The translations under genes were made by a program, and so were the position numbers. This document shows positions 8,049 to 16,648 of a DNA stretch of 64,000 nucleotides, one piece after another; position 1 is the stretch's first letter, and every line of letters starts with the position of its first letter. Under the pieces are notes generated by a model. It was not told the DNA's origin, did not search any database, and saw only the letters and a list, made by a program, of their open reading frames with translations. Source of the stretch: CAZAXU01 sp964489245 (GTDB lineage Bacteria > Bacteroidota > Bacteroidia > Flavobacteriales > Flavobacteriaceae); NCBI GenBank assembly GCA_964489245.1, contig CAZAXU010000003.1:24639-88638 (forward strand). Reading direction: 5' to 3'.

Positions 8049-9683
8049 ATGACTATGGATATAAAGTTCAATAAGAATGATGATTTCAACCGGCTAAAGA
8101 TTGCAGAAATGCGTCAAAACTTTGACAAAATCAAATTGGGAGGAGGAAAAAAACGCATTGAAAAAGAACATGCCAAAGGCAAGATGACGGCAAGAGAACG
8201 CATTGATTATCTGTTAGATGCAAATAATGACCGGATAGAAATAGGTGCGTTTGCAGGCTATGAGATGTATGAAGAACACGGAGGTTGTCCTGCGGGCGGC
8301 GTAGTCGTAAAAATAGGTTATATCGGCGGCAAACAAGTCATTGTTGTTGCCAATGATGCCACGGTGAAAGCGGGCGCATGGTTTCCAATCACCGGAAAGA
8401 AGAATCTTCGGGCGCAAGAAATTGCAATAGATAATCATTTGCCAATAATATATTTAGTAGATTCTGCAGGCGTTTACCTCCCGATGCAAGACGAAATTTT
8501 TCCGGATAAGGAACATTTCGGACGGATTTTTAGAAATAATGCCGTGATGAGCAGCAAAGGAATCATTCAAATTGCGGCAATCATGGGCAGTTGTGTTGCC
8601 GGAGGGGCATATTTGCCTATTATGAGCGATGAAAGTTTGATTGTTGATAAGACCGGAAGCATTTTTTTGGCGGGAAGTTATTTGGTCAAAGCTGCCATAG
8701 GCGAAGATGTAGACAAAGAAACTTTGGGAGGAGCCACCACACAGACTGCCATATCCGGAGTAGTTGATCATAAGCTGAAAGACGACAAAGCGGCTTTAGA
8801 TAAAATAAAAAATATTATTGGAAAAATAGGTAGTTCCAATAAGGCAGGATTCAACAGAATAGACTCCGTAGAACCGAGTGAAAATATTGAAGAAATTTTA
8901 GGAATTTTACCGGCATCCAGACAAGAACAATACGATATGTATGAAATAATTAATCGTTTGGTTGATGCTAACAGTTTTGACGAATACAAGGAAGACTACG
9001 GAAAAACTCTAATCACCGGTTATGCACGCATAGACGGTTGGGCGGTTGGCATTGTTGCCAACCAACGAAAAATTGTGAAAAATGCCAAAGGAGAAATGCA
9101 ATTTGGCGGTGTGATTTATTCTGATTCGGCAGATAAGGCAGCACGTTTTGTGATGAGTTGCAATCAAAAGAAAATACCTTTGGTCTTTTTGCAAGATGTC
9201 ACCGGATTTATGGTGGGAAGTCGTGCCGAACATGGTGGAATTATAAAAGACGGGGCAAAAATGGTTTCTGCGGTGAGTACATCCGTAGTGCCCAAGTTCA
9301 CGGTGATTGTAGGAAACTCTTATGGAGCGGGAAACTATGCAATGAACGGAAAAGCCTATGATCCCAGACTTATTTTTTCTTGGACTACTGCAGAAATGGC
9401 GGTGATGAGCGGCGCTTCCGCATCAAAAGTTCTATTGCAGATTGAAGAGGCCCGTTTGAAAAAAATAGGAGAGAAAATTACTCCTAAAAAAGAACAAGAA
9501 CTCTTGGAAAAAATTCAAAAACGATATGATAAGCAGATTTCGCCTTATTATGCGGCAGCACGATTGTGGACAGATGCCATCATCAATCCGTTGGACACTC
9601 GAAAATGGATTAGCATGGGAATTGAAATGGCAGATCATAAACCCATAACGAAAAGATATAATGTTGGAGCAATTCAAACTTAA
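8049..9683 (+). CDS. Acyl-CoA carboxylase beta (carboxyltransferase) subunit
   Basis: A 544-residue carboxyltransferase of the propionyl-/methylcrotonyl-CoA carboxylase type, which moves CO2 from carboxybiotin to an acyl-CoA. Marks include the N-terminal GKMTARERIDYLLD, the crotonase-fold oxyanion segments around GGCPAGGVVVKIGYI and GSCVAGGAYLPIMSD, and the second half with QDVTGFMVG and GNSYGAGNYAMNGKAYDPR. Several features (GGAYLPIMSDE, DQIFPDKEHFGRIF-like region) resemble methylcrotonyl-CoA carboxylase more than propionyl-CoA carboxylase, but this is not decisive. No biotin carboxylase or biotin carrier gene lies beside it, so the partner must be encoded elsewhere. ATG 8055 is an equally possible start. 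Confidence 0.9.
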   Translation: MTMDIKFNKNDDFNRLKIAEMRQNFDKIKLGGGKKRIEKEHAKGKMTARERIDYLLDANNDRIEIGAFAGYEMYEEHGGCPAGGVVVKIGYIGGKQVIVVANDATVKAGAWFPITGKKNLRAQEIAIDNHLPIIYLVDSAGVYLPMQDEIFPDKEHFGRIFRNNAVMSSKGIIQIAAIMGSCVAGGAYLPIMSDESLIVDKTGSIFLAGSYLVKAAIGEDVDKETLGGATTQTAISGVVDHKLKDDKAALDKIKNIIGKIGSSNKAGFNRIDSVEPSENIEEILGILPASRQEQYDMYEIINRLVDANSFDEYKEDYGKTLITGYARIDGWAVGIVANQRKIVKNAKGEMQFGGVIYSDSADKAARFVMSCNQKKIPLVFLQDVTGFMVGSRAEHGGIIKDGAKMVSAVSTSVVPKFTVIVGNSYGAGNYAMNGKAYDPRLIFSWTTAEMAVMSGASASKVLLQIEEARLKKIGEKITPKKEQELLEKIQKRYDKQISPYYAAARLWTDAIINPLDTRKWISMGIEMADHKPITKRYNVGAIQT

Positions 9684-9724
9684 TCTGAAAGTTTGCCCTG
9701 AAAAATAATAAAACAATTAGAAAT

Positions 9725-9844
9725 ATGTCATTAGCAAATATACTTTTTATCATCGTGATGTTGCATTTAGCCGTTGGATTTGGCTATGTGCTTTATAAAC
9801 TTGAATTTAGCGGAAAAAAGAAAAAGAAAAAAGAAGACGAATAA
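9725..9844 (+). CDS. 39-residue single-span membrane peptide
   Basis: ATG 9725 to TAA 9842-9844 encodes MSLANILFIIVMLHLAVGFG followed by a lysine-rich tail (KKKKKKEDE). One hydrophobic helix of about 20 residues covers nearly the whole N-terminal half, and the charged tail would stay in the cytoplasm. It lies 41 bp after the carboxylase gene and 18 bp before menC on the same strand. The residue pattern looks like a genuine small membrane protein rather than chance, and a similar layout occurs in other Bacteroidota from memory. Function is unknown. Confidence 0.7.
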   Translation: MSLANILFIIVMLHLAVGFGYVLYKLEFSGKKKKKKEDE

Positions 9845-9862
9845 ACATTTATTCGGCGTTCA

Positions 9863-10900
9863 ATGCAGGCAAAATATTTCAAATATCAGTTACATTTCAA
9901 ACGACCCTCAGGAACTTCTCGGGGTGTGTTGCGTGAAAAGGAAACTTGGTTTTTGCTGTTGGAAAAAGAAGGAAGACTTGGAGTGGGCGAGTGTGCTTTG
10001 TTTAGAGGCTTGAGCGCAGATGATGTTTCGGATTATGAAGTGCAATTGCAAAATTTAGTTGACCAAATAAATTTGCCTAAAGCAATTCTGATAGAAAAAT
10101 TCAAAGACTATTCGTCTATTGTTTTTGGTTTGGAACAAGCTTTTCAATCTTTGGAGAGTAAAAATCCGTTTTTATTGTTTCCTTCTGATTTTACCAGCGG
10201 AGTGGATAGTATTCCTATCAACGGTTTGGTGTGGATGGGCACCAAAGAATATATGTTGCAACAAATCAACGAAAAAATTTTGGCAGGATTTTCTGTTATT
10301 AAACTTAAAATCGGCGCTATTGATTTTGACGAAGAATTGAGCTTGCTCAAACATATCAGAAAAGAATTTTCAGCAAAAGATATCGAAATTCGTGTAGATG
10401 CCAATGGTGCTTTTAATTTTGATGATGCCATGGAAAAACTCAAAAGACTATCTGATTTTGAAATACACTCCATCGAACAACCTATTCGTCAGGGACAAGT
10501 GGAAAAGATGGCAAAATTGTGTCGGAATTCACCGATTCCGGTTGCATTGGACGAAGAGTTGATAGGGTATCATTACGGTATAGACAAAAATAAGTTTTTA
10601 CAAAATATACAACCACAATATATTATCCTGAAACCGGCTTTGCATGGGGGGTTTATAGGCACGGAAACATGGATGAATGCGGCAAAACAAAACAATATAG
10701 GTTGGTGGATTACGTCAGCATTGGAGAGCAATGTAGGCTTGAACGCCATTGCGCAATACACCTATCAATTGGGCACAACAATGCCGCAAGGCTTGGGAAC
10801 GGGGAGTTTGTTTGCCAATAATTTTGAAAGCCCGCTATCAGTTGCCAACGGCGCTCTTTATTTTGATCCGTATAAAAAATTTAATTTCAGATACCGATGA
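9863..10900 (+). CDS. menC: o-Succinylbenzoate synthase
   Basis: A 345-residue enolase-superfamily enzyme that dehydrates SHCHC to o-succinylbenzoate in menaquinone synthesis. The catalytic set is in order: KLK in VIKLKIGAIDFDEEL, the metal-binding Asp in RVDANGAF, Glu in HSIEQPIRQG, Asp in VALDEELIG, and the second Lys in IILKPALHGGF. Its TGA overlaps the menE start by four bases (ATGA at 10897-10900), so the two are translationally coupled. The menE partner separates it from related dipeptide epimerases. Confidence 0.93.
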   Translation: MQAKYFKYQLHFKRPSGTSRGVLREKETWFLLLEKEGRLGVGECALFRGLSADDVSDYEVQLQNLVDQINLPKAILIEKFKDYSSIVFGLEQAFQSLESKNPFLLFPSDFTSGVDSIPINGLVWMGTKEYMLQQINEKILAGFSVIKLKIGAIDFDEELSLLKHIRKEFSAKDIEIRVDANGAFNFDDAMEKLKRLSDFEIHSIEQPIRQGQVEKMAKLCRNSPIPVALDEELIGYHYGIDKNKFLQNIQPQYIILKPALHGGFIGTETWMNAAKQNNIGWWITSALESNVGLNAIAQYTYQLGTTMPQGLGTGSLFANNFESPLSVANGALYFDPYKKFNFRYR

Positions 10901-11928
10901 TAGAAATTCACTCGAAATTCAGATTGCAAGACCAAAAAATTAAATCTGTTGCAGAATTATTCGCATCCGTATCAACAAATTTTCCGGAGCACGAATCCTT
11001 TTTAAGAGAATTATTTAATGATGAACATGAAATCAAAGTACAAACTTCAGGTTCCACCGGAAAACCCAAAATGATAAGGCTTGACAAAAAAATGCTGATA
11101 TATTCGGCAAAAAATACGATAGATTTTTTTGATTTGAAACCTGCGTCAAAAACTTTGCTCAATCTTTCATCCGAATATATTGCCGGAAAAATGATGTGGA
11201 TACGTGCTTTGACAGGTGGTTGGCATTTAGATATAACAGAACCCCGGTCGGAAATCAAAATTCAAAAAAAATATGATTTTGGCGCCATGATACCCATGCA
11301 AGTTTTTCAATCTTTGAAATATTTAGAACATTTCAAAAAACTTATTGTCGGTGGCGGGCAAACTTCTTATGAACTGAGACAAAAAATAAAAGGTTTAACC
11401 GTAAAAATTTATGCCACTTACGGCATGACGGAAACAGCAACACATATTGCTATAAAGCCTTTGAATACAGAAGCAAACAAAAATTTTTATCAAAGTGATT
11501 CTTTACGAGATGCTTTTAGAATTTTTGATGAAATTCATATTTCAAAAGACGATAGAGATTGTTTGCAAATTTATGCTCCAAAACTTTTGGAAAAACCGAT
11601 TGTTACCAACGATGTTGTTGAAATTTTGGACGATAAACATTTCAGATGGTTGGGACGCTATGATTATGTGGTGAATAGTGGTGGTATCAAATTGCATCCA
11701 GAGCAGATTGAAGAAAAATTGCGCTCGCTCATTTCAAGAAGATTTTTTATAGCCGGTAAGCCTGATGCAAAACTCGGAGAGAAATTGATCTTGCTGATTG
11801 AAGGAGACAGTTATCCGGTCAATCAAATGGCGTTTAAAAAAGTTCTAAAAAAATATGAAATGCCAAAAGAAATTATTTTTATTAAACAACTTCAGGAAAC
11901 GCCCAATGGAAAGCTGAAAAGAAGTTGA
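10897..11928 (+). CDS. menE: o-Succinylbenzoate--CoA ligase
   Basis: A 343-residue adenylate-forming ligase that makes o-succinylbenzoyl-CoA. The phosphate loop is TSGSTGKPK near residues 51-59. YGMTETATHIA (A5-like motif) and WLGRYDYVVNSGG (A7/A8-like) follow in order, and the C terminus ends in ETPNGKLKRS, carrying the A10 lysine. It is shorter than E. coli or Bacillus MenE (about 450-490 residues). The N-terminal subdomain is reduced, which seems normal for Bacteroidota MenE. It overlaps menC by ATGA. Confidence 0.92.
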   Translation: MIEIHSKFRLQDQKIKSVAELFASVSTNFPEHESFLRELFNDEHEIKVQTSGSTGKPKMIRLDKKMLIYSAKNTIDFFDLKPASKTLLNLSSEYIAGKMMWIRALTGGWHLDITEPRSEIKIQKKYDFGAMIPMQVFQSLKYLEHFKKLIVGGGQTSYELRQKIKGLTVKIYATYGMTETATHIAIKPLNTEANKNFYQSDSLRDAFRIFDEIHISKDDRDCLQIYAPKLLEKPIVTNDVVEILDDKHFRWLGRYDYVVNSGGIKLHPEQIEEKLRSLISRRFFIAGKPDAKLGEKLILLIEGDSYPVNQMAFKKVLKKYEMPKEIIFIKQLQETPNGKLKRS

Positions 11929-12128
11929 ATTATAAATAGACGTTTTGGTGGCAAAGAGAAAGAGAATACGATGATAAAAGCTTATTGCATTGTGAATTTC
12001 AAAGCTTTGAGAACTTGTTGCCAGTCATCAATGGCAAAAAATTGTTAAAACTCATTCTAAACTACCGCCAATACGCCGGTTAATTCAAAAAAAATTCTTA
12101 CTTTGGCACATTGATTTTAAATCCTTGT
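11929..12128. other. Intergenic space between menE and the peptidase gene
   Basis: About 200 bp without a convincing gene. A near-match to the -7 consensus (TTACTTTG, 12098-12105) lies 24 bases before the peptidase ATG. On the minus strand a stop-to-stop stretch of about 19 codons contains IDDWQQVLKALK, which looks protein-like but has no start. Confidence 0.4.
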
Positions 12129-14288
12129 ATGAAGAAGATTTTTTACTTATTCGTTTTTATCGGTTTTAATTTACTTGCACAACAAAAGCAAATCACAATT
12201 GATGATATCTGGAATGGCACTTTTCGCCCTGACTATCTCTACGGACTGGAATCAATGCCCAAAGGCAATCGATATTCGAAAATAGAAGTAAATCGTAAAG
12301 AAAAAACTTACGAAATAGGAATTTATGATTATGCCACTCAAAAGAAAACGGAAACAGCTTTTTCCACCAAGAAATATCCTTTTGTGGGTTATTTTGAATA
12401 TGAATTTTCATCAGACGAAACCAAAATTATCATAGGGTCGAACTTGAAGTCAATTTACAGACATTCCAAAAAAGGAATCTATTATGTCTATGACCGAAAA
12501 ACAAAAAGGCTGACCAAAATTGATGATGCCAAAATTCAAGAACCTCATTTTGATCCTGCATCGAATAAGGTGGCATTTGTAAAAGATAATAATCTGTTTG
12601 TCAAGGATTTGAAAAATAAAAAAAGCTTTCAAATCACTTTTGACGGTGAGAAAAATAAAATCATCAACGGAATTCCCGATTGGGTTTATGAAGAAGAATT
12701 TGGTTTTGCCAAGGCTTATCAATGGAGCAAAGACGGTAAAAAGATTGCTTTTCTCAGATTTGACGAATCTGAAGTGCCTGAATTTTCAATGATGCGCTAT
12801 GGCGAGGATTTATATCCGAAAGTAGAAACTTTTAAATATCCGAAAGCCGGTGAAAAAAATTCCAAGGTCACGCTTCATGTATATGACTTGAAAACAAAAA
12901 AAACAAGAAAAATTGATTTAGGCGACTATGAGTATATTCCAAGAATCAAATGGGCAAATGCTGATTGTATTACTGCCGTTACGCTGAATAGGCACCAGAA
13001 TATCCTAAAGCTATACAAGTATAACACGAGATTCAAAAAAGGCGGATTTGTGATTGAAAGAAAATCAGACACTTATGTCGATTTAGAAGCCACGGACAAT
13101 TTCACTTTTTTAGATGGAGGCGGTTTCATCTGGTCTAGTGAGAAAGACGGCTATAATCATTTTTATCTGTATAACAGAAAAGGAGATCAAATCAGGCAAA
13201 TCACCAAAGGAAATTGGGAGATAACAGATTTTTACGGCTATGATTCTGAAACAGACAGAATTTTTTATCAATCAACTGAAACCGGAAGCATAAATCGTGC
13301 GATTTATAGCATTGATTTGAATGGTGAACACAAAAAAATACTCAGCCCGCCCAACGGAAGTTCATCTGCAAAATTCAGTGCCAACTACAAATATTTTATC
13401 AATACATATTCATCTGTTTCGGTTCCCTATACATTTACAATTAATTTTTCTGAAACGGGAGAAGTTGTCAAAACAATTATCGACAACAAAAACTTGCTCA
13501 ACAAATTAAAAGCCTATCAAATACCTAAAAAATCTTTTACGCAACTGGTTTCTTCAACCGGCGAAATGCTTAACGCTTATATCATAGAACCGATTGGCTT
13601 TGATACGCTTAAAAAATATCCTGTTCTTATTTATCAATACAGTGGTCCGAATGTTCAAACCGTTCGCAATGTCTGGAGCAGTTCCAATGATTATTTTCAT
13701 TACATATTAGCGCAGAAAGGCTATATGGTGATATCTGTTGATTCGCATGGAACCGGCGGACGTGGCGCAAGGTTCAAAAAATCGACCTATAAACAATTGG
13801 GAAAATTGGAATTGGAAGATATTACCACTGTTGCTCAAAATTTATGCGCTTATGATTTCATAGATAATAAACGTATCGGAATTTGGGGTTGGTCTTTTGG
13901 CGGTTATATGTCAAGCAATGCCATTTTGAAGAAAGCTGATGTCTTCAGCATGGCAATAGCAGTGGCGCCGGTGACCAATTGGCGCTTTTATGACACAGTC
14001 TATACCGAAAGATTTATGCAAACCCCTCAGGAAAATCCAAAAGGATATGATGACAATTCCCCTTTGTTTTTCAGTAGCGGACTCAAAGGAAAGTTTTTGT
14101 TGGTTCACGGAAGCGGAGACGATAATGTGCATGTGCAAAACAGCATGAGACTGGCAAAAGTGTTGCAAGAAAACGATCAAGCCTTTGACGAAATGATTTA
14201 TACCGATAAAAATCACGGAATCTATGGTAAAAAAACACGCCATCATTTGTTTAAAAAAATGTTGCGTTATATTGAAAATAATTTATAA
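12129..14288 (+). CDS. Dipeptidyl peptidase IV (S9B), exported
   Basis: A 719-residue exported serine peptidase that removes X-Pro/X-Ala dipeptides from peptide N termini. MKKIFYLFVFIGFNLLAQQK is a signal peptide with cleavage near the LAQ. An 8-bladed beta-propeller occupies the first two thirds and contains the DPP IV hallmark WVYEEEF (the double Glu that anchors the substrate amino group). The C-terminal hydrolase has GWSFGGYMSS (Ser near 588), GSGDDNVHVQNS (Asp near 664) and DKNHGIYG (His near 695). A TTG-start extension to 12111 is rejected because it would put six residues before the signal peptide. The gene is 3 bp from the next reading frame and shares a strand with the POT transporters, implying dipeptide production and uptake. 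Confidence 0.93.
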   Translation: MKKIFYLFVFIGFNLLAQQKQITIDDIWNGTFRPDYLYGLESMPKGNRYSKIEVNRKEKTYEIGIYDYATQKKTETAFSTKKYPFVGYFEYEFSSDETKIIIGSNLKSIYRHSKKGIYYVYDRKTKRLTKIDDAKIQEPHFDPASNKVAFVKDNNLFVKDLKNKKSFQITFDGEKNKIINGIPDWVYEEEFGFAKAYQWSKDGKKIAFLRFDESEVPEFSMMRYGEDLYPKVETFKYPKAGEKNSKVTLHVYDLKTKKTRKIDLGDYEYIPRIKWANADCITAVTLNRHQNILKLYKYNTRFKKGGFVIERKSDTYVDLEATDNFTFLDGGGFIWSSEKDGYNHFYLYNRKGDQIRQITKGNWEITDFYGYDSETDRIFYQSTETGSINRAIYSIDLNGEHKKILSPPNGSSSAKFSANYKYFINTYSSVSVPYTFTINFSETGEVVKTIIDNKNLLNKLKAYQIPKKSFTQLVSSTGEMLNAYIIEPIGFDTLKKYPVLIYQYSGPNVQTVRNVWSSSNDYFHYILAQKGYMVISVDSHGTGGRGARFKKSTYKQLGKLELEDITTVAQNLCAYDFIDNKRIGIWGWSFGGYMSSNAILKKADVFSMAIAVAPVTNWRFYDTVYTERFMQTPQENPKGYDDNSPLFFSSGLKGKFLLVHGSGDDNVHVQNSMRLAKVLQENDQAFDEMIYTDKNHGIYGKKTRHHLFKKMLRYIENNL

Positions 14289-14291
14289 TTG

Positions 14292-14474
14292 ATGAAAATC
14301 AGATTTGAAACCAAAGCAGAAAGTAAGGAACGACAATTGAAAGCGTTCTTGCAAAAATCACCTGATGAAAGATTTTTGACGTTTTTAAAAATGTCTGAAG
14401 CTTATGCAAAACTGTTTGACGTTAATAATAGTCGTGGAAATGATAATAATTTCATTATTGAAAAGAAACAATGA
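14292..14474 (+). CDS. Small protein coupled to nucleotidyltransferase
   Basis: A 60-residue charged protein, MKIRFETKAESKERQLKAFL at its start, without signal or membrane segments. It starts 3 bp after the peptidase stop, and its TGA overlaps the ATG of the nucleotidyltransferase (ATGA, 14471-14474), so the two are translationally coupled. The layout resembles a two-gene module in which a small partner precedes an AbiEii/MNT-like nucleotidyltransferase. I recognise no named family. A partner or antitoxin role is inference only. Confidence 0.65.
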   Translation: MKIRFETKAESKERQLKAFLQKSPDERFLTFLKMSEAYAKLFDVNNSRGNDNNFIIEKKQ

Positions 14475-14950
14475 ATTGGCATAATGACATTATCAAATTT
14501 ATTGAACTGGCTCAAAAATTAGAAGTTAGAATGATATTGGTGGGTGGCGGTGCAGTTAATTTTCACGGTTACCAACGTAGTTCGACTGATATCGATTTTT
14601 GGATTGATACCAAAGAAGATAATTTGGATAAACTGATAAAGGTTTTCAATGAGATGGGATATGATATTGAGAAATTTTCTGAAAAAGTAAAAAATAAAAT
14701 GCAAAATATCTCGGTGAAATTTTCTGATGACATTGAATTAGAATTAATTACACGATTTTCAATAAATAAATCTTTTGAGCAAGCTTATAAAGATGCCGTT
14801 TCTGTCAATAAACTTGGAAAAAAAGTTTTATATTGGCGTGTTTTATCATACGATGACTTAATTACGAGTAAAATCAAATCAAATCGTCCAAAAGATTTAT
14901 TAGATATACAAGAACTGGAAAGAATTAGAAAAAATAACCAAAATAAATAA
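14471..14950 (+). CDS. Nucleotidyltransferase-fold protein (DUF6036/AbiEii-like)
   Basis: A 159-residue protein with the polymerase-beta-superfamily signature: LVGGGAVNFHG (the GG loop), then RSSTDIDFWIDT, whose Asp-x-Asp would bind the metal. A third acidic residue lies in DDIELELIT. This pattern is found in AbiEii-type toxins, MNT-type partners and DUF6036 proteins. It is coupled to the small gene before it and followed after 5 bp by the first POT transporter. It may modify RNA or protein with a nucleotide, but the target is unknown. It sits inside an otherwise metabolic locus. Confidence 0.75.
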   Translation: MNWHNDIIKFIELAQKLEVRMILVGGGAVNFHGYQRSSTDIDFWIDTKEDNLDKLIKVFNEMGYDIEKFSEKVKNKMQNISVKFSDDIELELITRFSINKSFEQAYKDAVSVNKLGKKVLYWRVLSYDDLITSKIKSNRPKDLLDIQELERIRKNNQNK

Positions 14951-14955
14951 AAATT

Positions 14956-16620
14956 ATGGAACAAAATAAAAATCAAGGACATCCAAAAGCCTTGTATACA
15001 TTGTTTGCAACTGAAATGTGGGAACGTTTCAGTTACTATGGAATGCGAGCTTTATTTACGCTATACCTAACGGCAGAATTAATTAACGGAGGTTTTGGAT
15101 TATCAGAAGATGATTCTCTAAAACTCTATGCTGTTTTTACAGGTTTGGTTTATCTCACGCCTATTTTAGGGGGCTGGGTTGCCGATAAATTTTTAGGCAA
15201 GCGTAAAACCGTTTATATCGGAGGATTAGTAATGGCAGTGGGTCAGTTTTTGCTGGCTGCCAGTGCTTTTCTGTCTAGCTCATTAAGCCCTGATATCAGA
15301 CTGGTTCTTTTCAATTTTGGATTAGGCGTATTGATTATTGGTAATGGTTTCTTCAAACCAAATATTTCAACTATAGTTGGTGACTTTTATGATGATAATG
15401 ACCCGAGAAAAGATTCGGCTTTTAATATTTTCTATATGGGTATAAATCTGGGAGCTATCTTGGGACCATTCATTGCAGGAGCTTTAGGAGAAAAAGTTGC
15501 TTGGGGTTGGGGATTTCTCGCTGCCGGAATCGGTATGATATTGAGTGTAGTTTGGCTTAATTTTAGAGAAAATACACTTGAAGACAAGGGGTTGCCTCCT
15601 AATTCTGAAGAAGGAAAACTTGTTTTGAACGGGAAAGATTGGAGAGATATTTTGATTTATTCCATCGGTGTGGTTGTCGCAACTTTTGTTGTGATGACTG
15701 TTTGGAGGAATTTACCCGTAGCCGCTACCAAGGTGATTACAATTGCAGGTTTCTCCGCCATCGTTTTAGGACTGGCTTATGTTATTATCAAAGGGATTGA
15801 AGAAGGAGATGCTTGGAAAAAGAAATTTTATGGCGTGGTTGCTGTTGTTCTTGGATTTTTGATTGTGAAGTATGGAGGAATTTGGAATTCAATACCGGAA
15901 AATGCACAGAAATATGCTTTGTATGCTGTTGCTTTATTAGCTCTTGTAGGCATTATAATGCTCCTTAGAAATGAAAATAAAGATTGGAGCAGGATGGGAG
16001 TTATTATAACCCTTGCATTTTTTAATATTGCTTTTTGGGCAGGATTTGAGCAGGCAGGAGGAACATTCAATATTTTTGCAAAAAATTTCACAGACAGAAC
16101 CTTTTTTGGTTGGGAAATGCCGGCATCTTGGTTTCAAAATATCAATCCGATTGCTATTTTGATTTTAGCCCCTATCTTTTCTGTGGTATGGCTTAAATTG
16201 GATAAAATAAAATTAAACCCCAGAACATCCATCAAATTTGCTTTAGGTCTTTTCTTTGGAGCGTTAGCATTTTTTATTATGACACAAGCACAAGGTCTAA
16301 TCAATAACGGAGCAACTAAAGTATCTCCAATGTGGTTATTCGTAGTCTATGTTGTTTTGACTTTAGGAGAGCTAATGCTATCGCCTATAGGTTTATCAAT
16401 GATTACAAAGTTGGCTAACCCAAAACTAGTATCTGTTGTGATGGGTTTATGGATGGCTAGTTTTGCTGCCGGTAACTTTATGGCGGGTATGTTGAAAAGT
16501 ATTTTAAAACAATATGATTTTCCTCTTTATCCATTTATCATGTGGGTGATGTTAGGTGCAGGTCTAATCATTGTATTTCTTTCTCCATTGCTGAATAAAG
16601 CTATGAAAGGAATACACTAA
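14956..16620 (+). CDS. POT-family proton-coupled di-/tripeptide transporter (1)
   Basis: A 554-residue MFS protein with about 14 hydrophobic helices. It carries both PTR2 signatures: EMWERFSYYGMRA in TM1 (the ExxERxxYY proton-coupling motif) and FYMGINLGAILGP in TM5, with GNGFFKPNIST between them. This family imports di- and tripeptides with protons. The gene starts 5 bp after the nucleotidyltransferase, so it shares a message with DPP IV. A second POT-like gene follows after 28 bp. Confidence 0.93.
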   Translation: MEQNKNQGHPKALYTLFATEMWERFSYYGMRALFTLYLTAELINGGFGLSEDDSLKLYAVFTGLVYLTPILGGWVADKFLGKRKTVYIGGLVMAVGQFLLAASAFLSSSLSPDIRLVLFNFGLGVLIIGNGFFKPNISTIVGDFYDDNDPRKDSAFNIFYMGINLGAILGPFIAGALGEKVAWGWGFLAAGIGMILSVVWLNFRENTLEDKGLPPNSEEGKLVLNGKDWRDILIYSIGVVVATFVVMTVWRNLPVAATKVITIAGFSAIVLGLAYVIIKGIEEGDAWKKKFYGVVAVVLGFLIVKYGGIWNSIPENAQKYALYAVALLALVGIIMLLRNENKDWSRMGVIITLAFFNIAFWAGFEQAGGTFNIFAKNFTDRTFFGWEMPASWFQNINPIAILILAPIFSVVWLKLDKIKLNPRTSIKFALGLFFGALAFFIMTQAQGLINNGATKVSPMWLFVVYVVLTLGELMLSPIGLSMITKLANPKLVSVVMGLWMASFAAGNFMAGMLKSILKQYDFPLYPFIMWVMLGAGLIIVFLSPLLNKAMKGIH

Positions 16621-16648
16621 CAAAAAATAATAATTAGAAATTAAAATT

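Noticed and set aside
11990..12055. Minus-strand stretch containing IDDWQQVLKALK
   Set aside because: Looks protein-like but lacks a start and is only about 19 codons between stops; a relic or chance.
12111..12128. Longer TTG-start version of the DPP IV gene
   Set aside because: Puts six residues before a clean signal peptide and starts next to the promoter; ATG 12129 is better.
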